NCBI GenBank assembly: GCA_031546825.1
Contig: JAVBJU010000024.1
Coordinates: 1 to 64,000, forward strand
Direction of reading: 5' to 3'
Length of the DNA: 64,000 nucleotides
From: Hohaiivirga sp031546825
GTDB taxonomy: Bacteria > Pseudomonadota > Alphaproteobacteria > Rhizobiales > Beijerinckiaceae
The translations under genes and the position numbers were made by a program. The notes beneath the pieces are model-generated. The model did not search any database. It was not told where the DNA came from and saw only the letters and a program-made list of their open reading frames with translations. Each line of letters begins with the position of its first letter. The stretch's first letter is position 1. Of this stretch, positions 8,741-16,658 are shown piece by piece.

Positions 8741-9430
8741 ATGGCACGTATCGCTCGACTTGTGGTCCCCGGACTCCCCCATCACATCACCCAGCGCGGC
8801 AATCGGCGTGAGCCGGTGTTCTTTGAGGCGGCGGATTATCGCGCTTATCTTGATCTCCTGAAAATCCATGCGCCGAAGTCGGGCACGCGGCTGATTGCGT
8901 GGTGCCTGATGCCGAACCATGTGCATCTTTTGGCAATCCCCGAAACCGCCGATGGGTTGCGGGCCATGCTGAGCGAAACTCATCGCCGCTACACCGCCCA
9001 CATCAATGCGCGCAACAAATGGACCGGCCATTTATGGCAGGGGCGTTTCGGCTCGGTAGTGATGGATGAGGCGCATCTTGCCCATGCGGTGCGCTATGTC
9101 TGCCTCAACCCTGTGCGTGCCGGTTTGGTGGCGCGGCCGGAGGACTGGCCGTGGTCGAGCGTGGCTGCGCATCTCAGCGGCAGAAACGACGGGGTGACTG
9201 ATCTTGCGCCTGTCCGTGACCGTTTCCCCGACTTCGCAGGTTTGCTGGCCAGCGGCGAAGATGACAACGCCCGTCAAGCCCTGCGGCGCGCCGAGACCAT
9301 TGGCAGGCCGCTCGGTGCGCCGGAGTGGGTTGCGCAACTGGAAAGCACCACAGGCCGCCTTCTGCGCCCACAACGGCCCGGGCCAAAGGCACGAGGTGAG
9401 GATGTAGAGATGAGTAAACTGTCACCGTAA
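8741..9430 (+). CDS. REP-associated tyrosine transposase (copy B)
   Basis: The 229-residue protein belongs to the Y1/HUH transposases of the RAYT (TnpA-REP, COG1943) group, single-strand nucleases linked to dispersal of REP sequences. Visible marks are the HxH motif in PNHVHLL (about residue 67), the Tyr in HRRYTAHIN (about residue 92), and the WTGHLWQGRFGS and YVCLNPVRAGLV segments typical of the family. The last codons (LSPstop) lie inside the right inverted repeat, so the element end supplies the stop codon. It is nearly identical to copies A and C, indicating recent multiplication. Confidence 0.9.
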   Translation: MARIARLVVPGLPHHITQRGNRREPVFFEAADYRAYLDLLKIHAPKSGTRLIAWCLMPNHVHLLAIPETADGLRAMLSETHRRYTAHINARNKWTGHLWQGRFGSVVMDEAHLAHAVRYVCLNPVRAGLVARPEDWPWSSVAAHLSGRNDGVTDLAPVRDRFPDFAGLLASGEDDNARQALRRAETIGRPLGAPEWVAQLESTTGRLLRPQRPGPKARGEDVEMSKLSP

Positions 9431-9432
9431 TT
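9407..9432 (-). repeat. Right inverted repeat of RAYT element B
   Basis: GAGATGAGTAAACTGTCACC followed by GTAATT is the exact reverse complement of the left end of element C. It encodes the C-terminus and stop codon of the transposase. Confidence 0.9.
9422..9432 (+). repeat. Direct repeat flanking the IS110 element, left copy
   Basis: TCACCGTAATT, which is also the outer end of the RAYT inverted repeat, occurs here and again in the same orientation at 10659-10669, with the IS110 element between. Confidence 0.75.
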
Positions 9433-10658
9433 CTATCGTTTCCTTCGCATCACTACTTGGTCACCCTCGATTGGTTGATCGCCTTTTAGCGCTATTCCGT
9501 TTTGTCTTTTCCCCTTACGCAGTGGCTTGAGCTTTGCCGTTGTAGCTCATCCCGCTTTTCATGACGGCGAAGGCAATGCGTGCCATCTTGTTGGCCAGCG
9601 CCACGGCCACAAGCGTGAAGGGCTTGCTTGTCAGAAGCTTATCCGCCCAAACGCGCAAGGGATCCGTGTGGCCCTTGCGATGGTACAAGACGGCATGGGC
9701 CCCGATCACGAGGAGCTTGCGCAGATACCCATTACCCATCTTTGAGATGCGGCCCAAGCGCTCCTTGCCGCCGGAAGAGCGTTGCCGCGGCGTCAGGCCC
9801 AAGAAGGCGGCAAATTCGCGTGGACCGTCAAAGCCGGATATGTCGTGAACCGTTGCAGCCATGGCTGAGGCAGTGATGTGGCCAAGGCCGGGAATGCTCA
9901 TCAGTTGTTTGGCGATGGGGTCTTGCATGGCAAGTTGTTTGATCGCCCGATCACAATGATGGATTGCGGTATCCAACTGGTGCAATTGTTCGGCAAGCGG
10001 AGCCAGCGCCACACGAACGCTCAAGGGGATGAACGCCCCATCGTCACTGGCCAGAAGCTCTGCCAGGCCACGGGCTTTGTCGGCCCCTTGGGCCGCAACA
10101 ACTCCCACTTCGGCAAAATGGCCGCGCAGGGCATTGATGATCTGCGTGCGCTGCGCAACCAACAACTCGCGCGTCTTATGGTGCATCAGCACTGCCTGGT
10201 TCTCGATACTGCGCACCGGAACGAACCGCATGGTCGGCCGCGTGACTGCCTCGCAGATTGCCGCCGCATCGGCCGCATCGTTCTTCTGCCGCCGTACATA
10301 GGGCTTCACATAGGCTGGCGGCATCAAGCGCACCTGATGCCCAAACTTGCTTAACTCCCGCGCCCAGTAATGTGCCGAACTGCAGGCCTCTATCCCCACC
10401 AGACAAGGTGGCAGGGCGGAAAAGAAGGCCAGAACTTTGTTGCGCTTGAGCGCGCTTGCCACCAAAACCTGACCCGCAGCGTCAATTGCATGAACCTGAA
10501 AAACTAACTTGCCCAGATCAAGGCCAACAGTAGTGACAGACGATAAATCGATGATAGACTTGCCCATGGACGGTGCCTCTTGATGATGAGTTCGACAACA
10601 ACCATCATGGCACAACTCGTTTACGAGCCTGATGCCGGTGAAGGCGCCGTCCACAACA
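9433..10658 (-). mobile_element. IS110-family insertion sequence, about 1.23 kb
   Basis: One DEDD transposase gene occupies most of the element; short non-coding ends of about 82 and 91 bases flank it. It has no terminal inverted repeats that I can see, as is usual for IS110. The limits are inferred from the two TCACCGTAATT copies, so they may be off by some bases. It sits exactly at the outer end of RAYT element B, consistent with the known taste of IS110/IS1111 elements for repetitive palindromic targets. Confidence 0.75.
9515..10567 (-). CDS. IS110-family transposase
   Basis: The 350-residue protein has an N-terminal RuvC-like DEDD domain (VGLDLGKLVFQVHAID near the start, GIEAC, and KNDAADAAAICEA near residue 100) and a C-terminal transposase-20 domain with SIPGLGHITASAMAA and LGLTPRQRSSGGKERLG. 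IS110 enzymes recombine DNA guided by a structured RNA made from the element's non-coding end. ATG 10567 (MGKSIIDLSS) is the natural start for this family; the open frame continues upstream without a family match. Confidence 0.92.
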   Translation of the reverse strand: MGKSIIDLSSVTTVGLDLGKLVFQVHAIDAAGQVLVASALKRNKVLAFFSALPPCLVGIEACSSAHYWARELSKFGHQVRLMPPAYVKPYVRRQKNDAADAAAICEAVTRPTMRFVPVRSIENQAVLMHHKTRELLVAQRTQIINALRGHFAEVGVVAAQGADKARGLAELLASDDGAFIPLSVRVALAPLAEQLHQLDTAIHHCDRAIKQLAMQDPIAKQLMSIPGLGHITASAMAATVHDISGFDGPREFAAFLGLTPRQRSSGGKERLGRISKMGNGYLRKLLVIGAHAVLYHRKGHTDPLRVWADKLLTSKPFTLVAVALANKMARIAFAVMKSGMSYNGKAQATA

Positions 10659-10669
10659 TCACCGTAATT
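10659..10669 (+). repeat. Direct repeat flanking the IS110 element, right copy
   Basis: Second TCACCGTAATT, matching 9422-9432. Beyond it (10670-10730) lies about 60 bases of sequence unrelated to the RAYT elements, leading to the end of the immunity-like gene. Confidence 0.75.
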
Positions 10670-10730
10670 GAGACGCCTGTACTCGAGGGCTCCCCCGGAC
10701 GCTCGGAGGGGACAGCGCGACAGAACCCCT

Positions 10731-11363
10731 TCAAGTAGCCTTTTTGCTCTTCTTAGCCTGCAGAAGAAGAGAGGCCGGTGTAATGGGGGCAACCCCACGG
10801 GACAGATCTGACCAAACTTTATATAGCTGTGTGAGTCTCTCTCCATCGAGAGTTCCGCGCGTAACACCGTAAGCCATATTAACGGCTATTAAAAGAGGAT
10901 TAAGTACACGTTTTCCAAACCCAGATAAAACTGGCTGCCCATAATCGACAGAACTCTTGTTGTTGACGAAAGCAACCCATTCAATATTTTGATTATTTAC
11001 TTTTACAACTTCAGACAAATATATACCAACATCAATCGCCTTATTAAGGGTTTCACCTGAAAGTTCTTGAGATGAAATTTCTATGAAATCTGGTATTTTT
11101 TGTCTGAGCTCCTGCATTTCTACCACAGTCCGCTCGCGCGTTCTAACTTGCGAAACAAACCACTCTCCAAGTCCGAGAAGTGATTCAGGACTCAGATCCG
11201 CGCTCCAATCACTATGTGAAGGAGACCTCCGAACCGCCCGCTGTAAAAAAAATATGCGTTCAGGAATCAGACTGATAAACCAGTCTTTATATTCAGAAGC
11301 CTGTTTCTTTGAAAATTCCTTAAATGTTGCCTTAAATGGCATGTTAGGAAATCCATATTCCAT
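10731..11363 (-). CDS. Putative immunity protein next to a toxin remnant
   Basis: The 210-residue soluble protein (MEYGFPNMPFKATFKEFSKK...) is not from a family I can name. Two things point to toxin immunity: its AT-rich composition unlike the neighbourhood, and its position 8 bases after the stop codon of the toxin-like tail at 11372-11536 on the same strand, the usual toxin-then-immunity order. GAGG stands 6 bases before ATG 11363; a GTG two codons upstream (11369) is a less likely start. Segments WFISLIPERI and LSPESLLGLGEWF may be family signatures. Confidence 0.6.
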   Translation of the reverse strand: MEYGFPNMPFKATFKEFSKKQASEYKDWFISLIPERIFFLQRAVRRSPSHSDWSADLSPESLLGLGEWFVSQVRTRERTVVEMQELRQKIPDFIEISSQELSGETLNKAIDVGIYLSEVVKVNNQNIEWVAFVNNKSSVDYGQPVLSGFGKRVLNPLLIAVNMAYGVTRGTLDGERLTQLYKVWSDLSRGVAPITPASLLLQAKKSKKAT

Positions 11364-11371
11364 GATCACCC

Positions 11372-11536
11372 TCAGTGAATTTTAATACCGATACCAGAAT
11401 TTATGAGCAGGTTTGACAAAGGTTGGCTCGGTCCACCCTGACCTGCAACGGGACTTGTAAAAAAGTGCCATACCGACCCTTGTATTTCTCCAGTTGCTAT
11501 CAGATCGGCATCTTTTACTACTTGAGTAGTGATAGT
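11372..11536 (-). pseudogene. C-terminal remnant of a polymorphic toxin gene
   Basis: The minus strand reads 54 residues without a stop from the edge of RAYT element C to TGA 11374-11372. It contains KDADLIATGEIQGSVWHFF and TSPVAGQGGPSQPLSN and ends SGIGIKIH. The Trp-His-Phe-Phe core and short hydrophobic end look like the tail of a secreted effector of the haemagglutinin or Rhs type; I cannot name the toxin family. The rest of the gene was removed at the element boundary. The immunity-like gene starts 8 bases after its stop. Confidence 0.55.
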
Positions 11537-11562
11537 AATTACGGTGACAGTTTACTCATCTC
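11537..11562 (+). repeat. Left inverted repeat of RAYT element C
   Basis: The reference copy of the 26-bp end, beginning AATTACGGTGACAGTTTACT. Confidence 0.88.
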
Positions 11563-11585
11563 CCGTTTCGTGTCATCATCGCAGA

Positions 11586-12284
11586 ATGGCACGTATCGCT
11601 CGTCTTGTGGTCCCCGGACTTCCCCATCATATCACGCAACGCGGCAATCGGCGTGAGCCGGTGTTTTTTGAGGCGGCGGATTATCGCGCTTATCTTGATC
11701 TGCTGAAAATCCATGCGCCGAAATCGGGCACGCGGCTGATTGCGTGGTGCCTGATGCCAAACCATGTGCATCTCTTGGCAATCCCCGAAACGGCGGATGG
11801 GTTGCGGGCGATGCTGGGCGAAACCCATCGCCGCTACACCGCCCACATCAATGCGCGCAACAAATGGACCGGCCATTTATGGCAGGGGCGCTTCGGCTCG
11901 GTAGTGATGGATGAGGCGCATCTTGCCCACGCGGTGCGTTATGTCTGCCTCAACCCGGTGCGTGCCGGTTTGGTGGCGCGGGCGGAGGACTGGCCGTGGT
12001 CCAGCGTGGGTGCGCATCTCAGCGGTCGCAGCGATGGGCTGACCGATCTTGCGCCTGTCCGCGACCGTTTCCCCGACTTCGCAGGTTTGCTGGCCAGCGG
12101 CGAAGATGACAACGCCCGTCAAGCCCTGCGGCGCGCCGAGACCATTGGCAGGCCGCTCGGTGCGCCGGAGTGGGTTGCGCAACTCGAAAGCACCACAGGC
12201 CGACTTCTGCGCCCACAGCGGCCCGGGCCAAAGGCACGAGGTGAGGACGCGGAGATGAGTAAACTGTCACCGAAATTAATGTGA
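11586..12284 (+). CDS. REP-associated tyrosine transposase (copy C)
   Basis: The product is 232 residues, nearly identical to copy B, with the same HUH motif (PNHVHLL) and Tyr motif (HRRYTAHIN). The right inverted repeat has CCGAAATT in place of CCGTAATT. That one change turns the normal TAA stop into AAA, so the protein gains three residues (KLM) and stops at 12284, just outside the element. Confidence 0.9.
   Translation: MARIARLVVPGLPHHITQRGNRREPVFFEAADYRAYLDLLKIHAPKSGTRLIAWCLMPNHVHLLAIPETADGLRAMLGETHRRYTAHINARNKWTGHLWQGRFGSVVMDEAHLAHAVRYVCLNPVRAGLVARAEDWPWSSVGAHLSGRSDGLTDLAPVRDRFPDFAGLLASGEDDNARQALRRAETIGRPLGAPEWVAQLESTTGRLLRPQRPGPKARGEDAEMSKLSPKLM
12252..12277 (-). repeat. Right inverted repeat of RAYT element C (one mismatch)
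   Basis: GAGATGAGTAAACTGTCACC then GAAATT; T to A at position 12273 relative to element B destroys the transposase stop codon. Confidence 0.88.
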
Positions 12285-12336
12285 ATCGCAATGTTTGCCA
12301 TGATGTTGGTGATAAGCAGTTTAATATGCATCCGAT

Positions 12337-13302
12337 TTACCGCCCCGCCGTCTTCTTCGCTCCCGCTGTCGTCACGAGGTAAATCCCGATACAGACGAGT
12401 GCGAGTGCCATCAACAGCTTCCAGTCCCAGATGTTCTCGTTGAGCAGCAGGCCGGAAAGGATGGCGCCGGAGACCGGGGTGAGGAAGTTGAATACGGTGA
12501 CGATGGCGACCTCGTTGTGTTTGAGCAGGAGGCTCCACAGCGAGAACGCGGCGCAGGAGAGGAAGATCAGGAAGGCGAGCACCGATACTGACGCCACCGA
12601 GATATGGCCGAGATTGCCGCCGAAAGCGTAGCCGAGGGCCGTCAGCACTGCGCCGCCCAGGGTGAGTTGCATTCCGGCCATCACCACCGCGTCCATCCGT
12701 TGCGACAGCTTTTTGCCGAAGATGGAGGAGGCGGCGAAGATGAAGGCAGCAAGCACCACCGCGCCATCGCCGTTCAGCGAAAATGAGAAGTCGAGATCGG
12801 CATTGAAATTCACCAGCATCACCCCGGCAAAGCCGATGATGCAGCCGAGCGCGCGTCCGGCACTGAGTTTTTCGTTGCGGAACAGGAAATGGGCGATGAT
12901 GACGGAGAAAAACGTCGTGGTGCCGTTGAGGATAGCGCCCTTCGCGCCGGTGGTGTGGGCGAGGCCGAGATAGAAGAAGATGTATTGCAGGCTGGTCTGG
13001 GTCAGGCCAAGGGTGATGATGCCGCGCACGATGCCGGGGCCGAGGCGCAACGATGCGCCCGAACAGCGTCGAATGAGCACCAGAATGAGCCCGGCGACAA
13101 AAAACCGCCAGCCAGCGAAAACCAGCTTTGACGGGATATCGTCTGGCATGATGCCAAACAGCGCATAGCCCGATTTAATGCCGGGATAGGCCGCGCCCCA
13201 CAGGCAGCAGCATAGTGTGGCGAGCCCATAGACCACCCAGCGGTTGGTGAGGATGCTCTGCGTCCCGCCATCGGCGGCGTTATGGGCTGTGGTGTTTTGC
13301 AT
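12337..13302 (-). CDS. EamA-type DMT superfamily transporter
   Basis: The 321-residue membrane protein has two EamA halves with about ten hydrophobic helices (first WVVYGLATLCCCLWGAAYPGIK; the second half begins near ADLDFSFSLNGDGAVVLAAF). Members export metabolites or drugs across the inner membrane; the substrate cannot be read from sequence. GGGA lies just before the ATG. The gene is a single unit; its 3' end is close to RAYT element C. Confidence 0.85.
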   Translation of the reverse strand: MQNTTAHNAADGGTQSILTNRWVVYGLATLCCCLWGAAYPGIKSGYALFGIMPDDIPSKLVFAGWRFFVAGLILVLIRRCSGASLRLGPGIVRGIITLGLTQTSLQYIFFYLGLAHTTGAKGAILNGTTTFFSVIIAHFLFRNEKLSAGRALGCIIGFAGVMLVNFNADLDFSFSLNGDGAVVLAAFIFAASSIFGKKLSQRMDAVVMAGMQLTLGGAVLTALGYAFGGNLGHISVASVSVLAFLIFLSCAAFSLWSLLLKHNEVAIVTVFNFLTPVSGAILSGLLLNENIWDWKLLMALALVCIGIYLVTTAGAKKTAGR

Positions 13303-13527
13303 CTTGTCCCGATCGAAACCGCTGTTCCGGCTCTTGCTTTCGCAGCTTGTGCGAGGAGTATTACTGTCATACGACAGAAAAACGCGCCATTTTTTCTTTT
13401 CAGACTGTATTCTTTTTAGTGATATATCTGAAAAAGTCCAGTGAGATATGCTCCGGCGGGGGAGGTGGCTCGCGGGTGAAGACGTGCGCGCAACAGTTAT
13501 CTGCTGCTCAATGGGGGCGGGGCGCGC

Positions 13528-13785
13528 TCAGTGCTTCGGCAGAAGCGAAAACTCACCAGCCTTGATGCGCTCGACAAGACCCGAAGCGTATTCGACGGCG
13601 GCGTCTTCGCCATAGGTGCCGACGAGTTCATGGAACGCGGCGGAGACGGCGGCCTGGGCGACAAAATCCGTATCGAGGCCGTCAAGACGCGCCTCGGCAA
13701 AAGCCTCAATGACATAGCCGAGCGCCGCGTCCCGCATGGCGGAGCATTCGGCGAGTTCTGTCATCATGATTTCGTTGTCGGTCAT
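13528..13785 (-). CDS. Conserved small acidic protein, 85 residues
   Basis: An all-helical looking, acidic protein (MTDNEIMMTELAECSAMRDAA..., ending EFSLLPKH) without signal peptide or membrane segment. I do not recognise the family. The codon use matches the genome, and the G+C-rich frame is well kept. It is separated from its neighbours on both sides. Confidence 0.55.
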   Translation of the reverse strand: MTDNEIMMTELAECSAMRDAALGYVIEAFAEARLDGLDTDFVAQAAVSAAFHELVGTYGEDAAVEYASGLVERIKAGEFSLLPKH

Positions 13786-13901
13786 GGGCGTTTGTCTGCC
13801 GGGCTTTCGGTTGTCATCCGTAAGACCCTAGAGCCTTCTGGCAACCTGCGCCACCTTAACCGTTAAAATCGGTTAACGCCTGAAATGAGCGCCCTTTTGG
13901 C

Positions 13902-14312
13902 TCACTTGCCGTAACGATCAAGGATAGTGCCGGAAAGGCGACCGCTCTCAGAAAGAAAGCGTTTGGCCGCTTCTTGTGCGGAGGGGGTGCAGATGCGGTA
14001 GGTGAGGGCGTAGTTGCGATACCCGCTGTTATAGGCACCTGCGATGCGCCCTTTACGTTCGGGCGTCGCGCCTTCGGCGGCAAGAAGCTGCTGCATCCGT
14101 TGTGGCCATTCGGCCGCGTCGGTTGCGCTGCACAGCTCGCGTAGGAAGGCGAGCGCGCCGGTGACCTCGGACAGGCGCAAGATATCCCGGTCAAGGTTCG
14201 CCGCGGTGCTGTCCTGCCACGGGCTCTTGGGCGTGGCGGTTTGGGCGTGGGCCATTGTGATGAGGGGCATCACCAACACACACAATGCCAGGGCCGAGCG
14301 CGGAAGGCGCAT
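13902..14312 (-). CDS. TIGR02301 family exported protein
   Basis: The 136-residue protein has a signal peptide (MRLPRSALALCVLVMPLITM, cleavage after AHA) and a mature part with ITYRICTPSA-like and LSEVTGALAFLRELC segments typical of the alphaproteobacterial TIGR02301 family, whose function is unknown. Two or three Cys residues (REL-C, YRI-C) are probably disulfide-bonded in the periplasm. It lies just downstream of the NUDIX gene on the same strand (30-base gap). Confidence 0.7.
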   Translation of the reverse strand: MRLPRSALALCVLVMPLITMAHAQTATPKSPWQDSTAANLDRDILRLSEVTGALAFLRELCSATDAAEWPQRMQQLLAAEGATPERKGRIAGAYNSGYRNYALTYRICTPSAQEAAKRFLSESGRLSGTILDRYGK

Positions 14313-14342
14313 ATGCCAAGTTCCTTTTATGCCAAGTTCCTG

Positions 14343-14804
14343 TCAGGTGCGCTTTGCACTTTGATCCAGAACTATTTTGGCGCGGCGGACGACTTCGGCA
14401 AGGTGGGGCGTGGTGTGAAGCTGCTCTATTTCATCAAAATTGGCCCATTTGATATCAAGCGCTTCCGGGCCGGTTTGGGCTTCGCCGCCCTGCCACCATG
14501 CCGCATGGACCATCAGCACCACATGGTGGCGAATGGCATCTTTGGCGTCTTTGTCGATGATCTCGTGGGGGTAGATCAGAATCGGGTTTGCCGCGTGCAA
14601 CCCTACTTCTTCATGCAATTCGCGCAGCACAGCCTGTTCCAGCGTCTCGCCCGGCTCAACCATGCCGCCGGGCAGGGAATAGAGATGGCCGCGCTCGGTG
14701 AGGGCGCGCGACGCCAGCAATACGGTATCGGCGCGGAACAACGCCAGCGACACCGCCACATGGGGGCGGTCGGGATATTGGCGCGACGTGTCGTTCGCGC
14801 TCAC
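14343..14804 (-). CDS. NUDIX hydrolase
   Basis: The 153-residue protein carries a full Nudix box from GGMVEPGETLEQ to REL-EEVGL (about residues 45-69), with the Glu residues needed to bind metal. The family hydrolyses nucleoside diphosphates linked to another moiety; the substrate is unknown. The ATG overlaps the pdxH stop by four bases, so the two are translationally coupled. Confidence 0.88.
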   Translation of the reverse strand: MSANDTSRQYPDRPHVAVSLALFRADTVLLASRALTERGHLYSLPGGMVEPGETLEQAVLRELHEEVGLHAANPILIYPHEIIDKDAKDAIRHHVVLMVHAAWWQGGEAQTGPEALDIKWANFDEIEQLHTTPHLAEVVRRAKIVLDQSAKRT

Positions 14805-15445
14805 GGGTAGAGCCGTGTCTGGTGCCAGCCGTTATCCGCTTTCGAGAACACAACGCGGTCGTGCAGGCGGAAGGGTTTGTCTTGCCAGAATTCCAGATAT
14901 TCGGGCGCAAGGCGGAAGCCGGTCCAGTGGGGCGGTCGCGGAACCTCGCCAATGAGGTATTGGGCGGCATAGCGCGCCACGGCTTTTTCCAGGGCGAAGC
15001 GGCTTTCGAGCGGGCGTGATTGCTGGCTGGCCCAGGCGCCGATGCGGCTGTCGCGGGGGCGTGACTGGAAATAGGCATCGGCCTCTTCATCGGACACCCG
15101 GGTGATCGGCCCCCGCGCGCGAACCTGGCGGCGCAGGCTCTTCCAGTGGAACACCAGGGCGGCTTTGGGATGGGCGAGGAGCTGCCGGCCTTTGGCCGAT
15201 TGGGTATTGGTGTAAAACACGAAGCCGCGCGCATCGACGCCCTTGAGCAGCACGGTGCGCACGTCTGGCATACCCGTATCGTCAACGGTTGCGATCTGCA
15301 TGGCGTTGGGGTCTTCCGGCTCAGACGCCGACGCCTCTTTCATCCAGGCATCAAACAGCGCCCACGGTTCACCCGCTTCGGTGAAGTCACCAGTTATTAA
15401 CCCGGGTGCGCTTTGATCTTTTCGAGAACTATCCGAATTTTTCAT
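14801..15445 (-). CDS. pdxH: Pyridoxamine 5'-phosphate oxidase
   Basis: The 214-residue FMN enzyme makes pyridoxal 5'-phosphate. Visible signatures are RTVLLKGVDARGFVFYTN, KGRQLLAHPKAALVFHWKSL and the C-terminal WHQTRLYP typical of PdxH. It is followed by the NUDIX gene with a 4-base overlap, and faces a divergent lipoprotein gene whose start region overlaps its own 5' end. Confidence 0.95.
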   Translation of the reverse strand: MKNSDSSRKDQSAPGLITGDFTEAGEPWALFDAWMKEASASEPEDPNAMQIATVDDTGMPDVRTVLLKGVDARGFVFYTNTQSAKGRQLLAHPKAALVFHWKSLRRQVRARGPITRVSDEEADAYFQSRPRDSRIGAWASQQSRPLESRFALEKAVARYAAQYLIGEVPRPPHWTGFRLAPEYLEFWQDKPFRLHDRVVFSKADNGWHQTRLYP

Positions 15446-15464
15446 GACATGGCCGAGCTATTTG

Positions 15465-16091
15465 ATGCAACGATGTTCCAATACTGCCGAAAACGGCAAC
15501 AAAAGCAAGGCGACCCGTGCCCGATTGTGGGGCCGCATCGCGCTGCCGGTATTGCTGCTTGCCCTCACTGTGGGGCTCACCGGGTGCAGCTGGACCTTTC
15601 CGGGCTCGAAAACCGATGCCGCCAAGGAAATAGCGCTTGAAGACGATATTGCGACCGGGTCCATCGGGCCGGTGTCTGAGCCGAAAAAGCCTTTGGCGCA
15701 ACTGAAAAACCTCACCGAAGAGGATTTGCGCCGGGCCAAAGCTGCGCTTGCGGTTGCAGTGGATCCCCACGGCTCGCCCGATCGCGTGCTGTGGGATAAC
15801 CCGCAAACGCAAGCCAAGGGCAGCTTCGTGCCGGATGGCCCTCCCTTCGTCAAAAACGACGAAGTTTGCCGTAATTTCAGGACGTTGGTGGTAGATCCCG
15901 TTGAAACCCGGAACCTCGTCGGCACCGCGTGCCGCCCCTCTGGTGGGGCTTGGGATGTCAGCGATATCAAGGCCCCGCCCAAGGCGCAGGCACCAGCCGT
16001 CAAGCCCGGAAAGCCGGCCGATTCCGGGAGTGCAAAAAAGCCCGTTGCGGCCAAAGCCGTGCCCAAACCGGTGGCGAAAGCGAAAGTCTAA
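15465..16091 (+). CDS. RT0821/Lpp0805-type surface lipoprotein
   Basis: A long N-terminal segment leads to a hydrophobic run and lipobox (LPVLLLALTVGLTGC), so the product is a lipoprotein. The mature part has the family pattern DLRRAKAALAVAVDPHG, VLWDNPQTQAKGSF, EVCRNFRTLVV and GTACRPSGGAW. It ends in a Lys/Ala/Pro-rich tail (from about residue 170) that may contact peptidoglycan or nucleic acid. ATG 15465 is preferred; ATG 15444 would overlap the pdxH start codon. The role is unknown; it is probably outer-membrane. Confidence 0.75.
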   Translation: MQRCSNTAENGNKSKATRARLWGRIALPVLLLALTVGLTGCSWTFPGSKTDAAKEIALEDDIATGSIGPVSEPKKPLAQLKNLTEEDLRRAKAALAVAVDPHGSPDRVLWDNPQTQAKGSFVPDGPPFVKNDEVCRNFRTLVVDPVETRNLVGTACRPSGGAWDVSDIKAPPKAQAPAVKPGKPADSGSAKKPVAAKAVPKPVAKAKV

Positions 16092-16154
16092 CGCCTTGTG
16101 TAAAAAGGCATTTTTAAAAGCCGACAGGCAAAATTCTGCGGTGGGGAGAATGAC

Positions 16155-16517
16155 ATGCGCCTGTTTGAGATGCCGGAATTTGACACCTTTGCCCAGGCTT
16201 TGCCCGGCGTGACGCTGGTCGATCAATGGGAGAGCCGCGTGGCGAAGGTGGGTGGCAAGGTGTTTATGCTGCTGGGCCACGACGAAAACGGCGGCCGCAT
16301 TTTCTTCAAATGCACCGAAGACAGCTTTGAAATCCTGACACAAATTGCCGGTATCACGCAGGCTCCCTATTTTGCCAAGCGCCAATGGGTGTGTGTGTCC
16401 ATTCACGCCGATTTACCCGATGCCGATCTGCGCGCCTATGCCACCCGCTCGCACAAGCTGGTGGCGGCGGGGCTGACCAAAAAGCTGCGAATTGAACTCG
16501 GCATTCCGCTCGCTTAG
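16155..16517 (+). CDS. MmcQ/YjbR family protein
   Basis: A 120-residue single-domain protein of the YjbR/CyaY-like fold. Typical elements are GKVFMLLGHDENGGRIFFKC, then WVCVSIHADLPDADLRAYATRSHKLVAAGL. Members are small DNA-binding-like proteins of unclear role. GGGGAG lies 6 bases before ATG 16155. Confidence 0.8.
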   Translation: MRLFEMPEFDTFAQALPGVTLVDQWESRVAKVGGKVFMLLGHDENGGRIFFKCTEDSFEILTQIAGITQAPYFAKRQWVCVSIHADLPDADLRAYATRSHKLVAAGLTKKLRIELGIPLA

Positions 16518-16658
16518 GAGTTTTCCTCAGGAAACCAGGCCAAGGCGGAAGCCAATCTGCCAGCGTGGTGAAGAAAGAGTGAATAGCCCTGGTGGAGAGG
16601 GTATAGAATTCAGTCCAGTTTTATGCGGCAACGCCGCCGGTCTTGAGGAGATGATCTC

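Larger units (their letters stand above)
8692..9432 (+). mobile_element. RAYT element B, complete, 741 bp
   Basis: A complete unit: left end 8692-8717, transposase gene, right end 9407-9432 in inverted orientation. It has the same length as element C (741 bp). Its left end directly abuts truncated element A, and an IS110 element abuts its right end. Confidence 0.85.
11537..12277 (+). mobile_element. RAYT element C, complete, 741 bp
   Basis: Left end 11537-11562 and right end 12252-12277 bound a transposase gene; the length equals that of element B. It interrupts a toxin gene on its left side and abuts the DMT-exporter region on its right. Confidence 0.88.

Noticed and set aside
8068..9432. 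Repeats of the hot spot as a CRISPR array
   Set aside because: The repeats are element ends in inverted pairs hundreds of bases apart, not regularly spaced short repeats.
9878..10354. Open frame antisense to the IS110 transposase
   Set aside because: Shadow of the transposase gene; the minus-strand protein has all family motifs.
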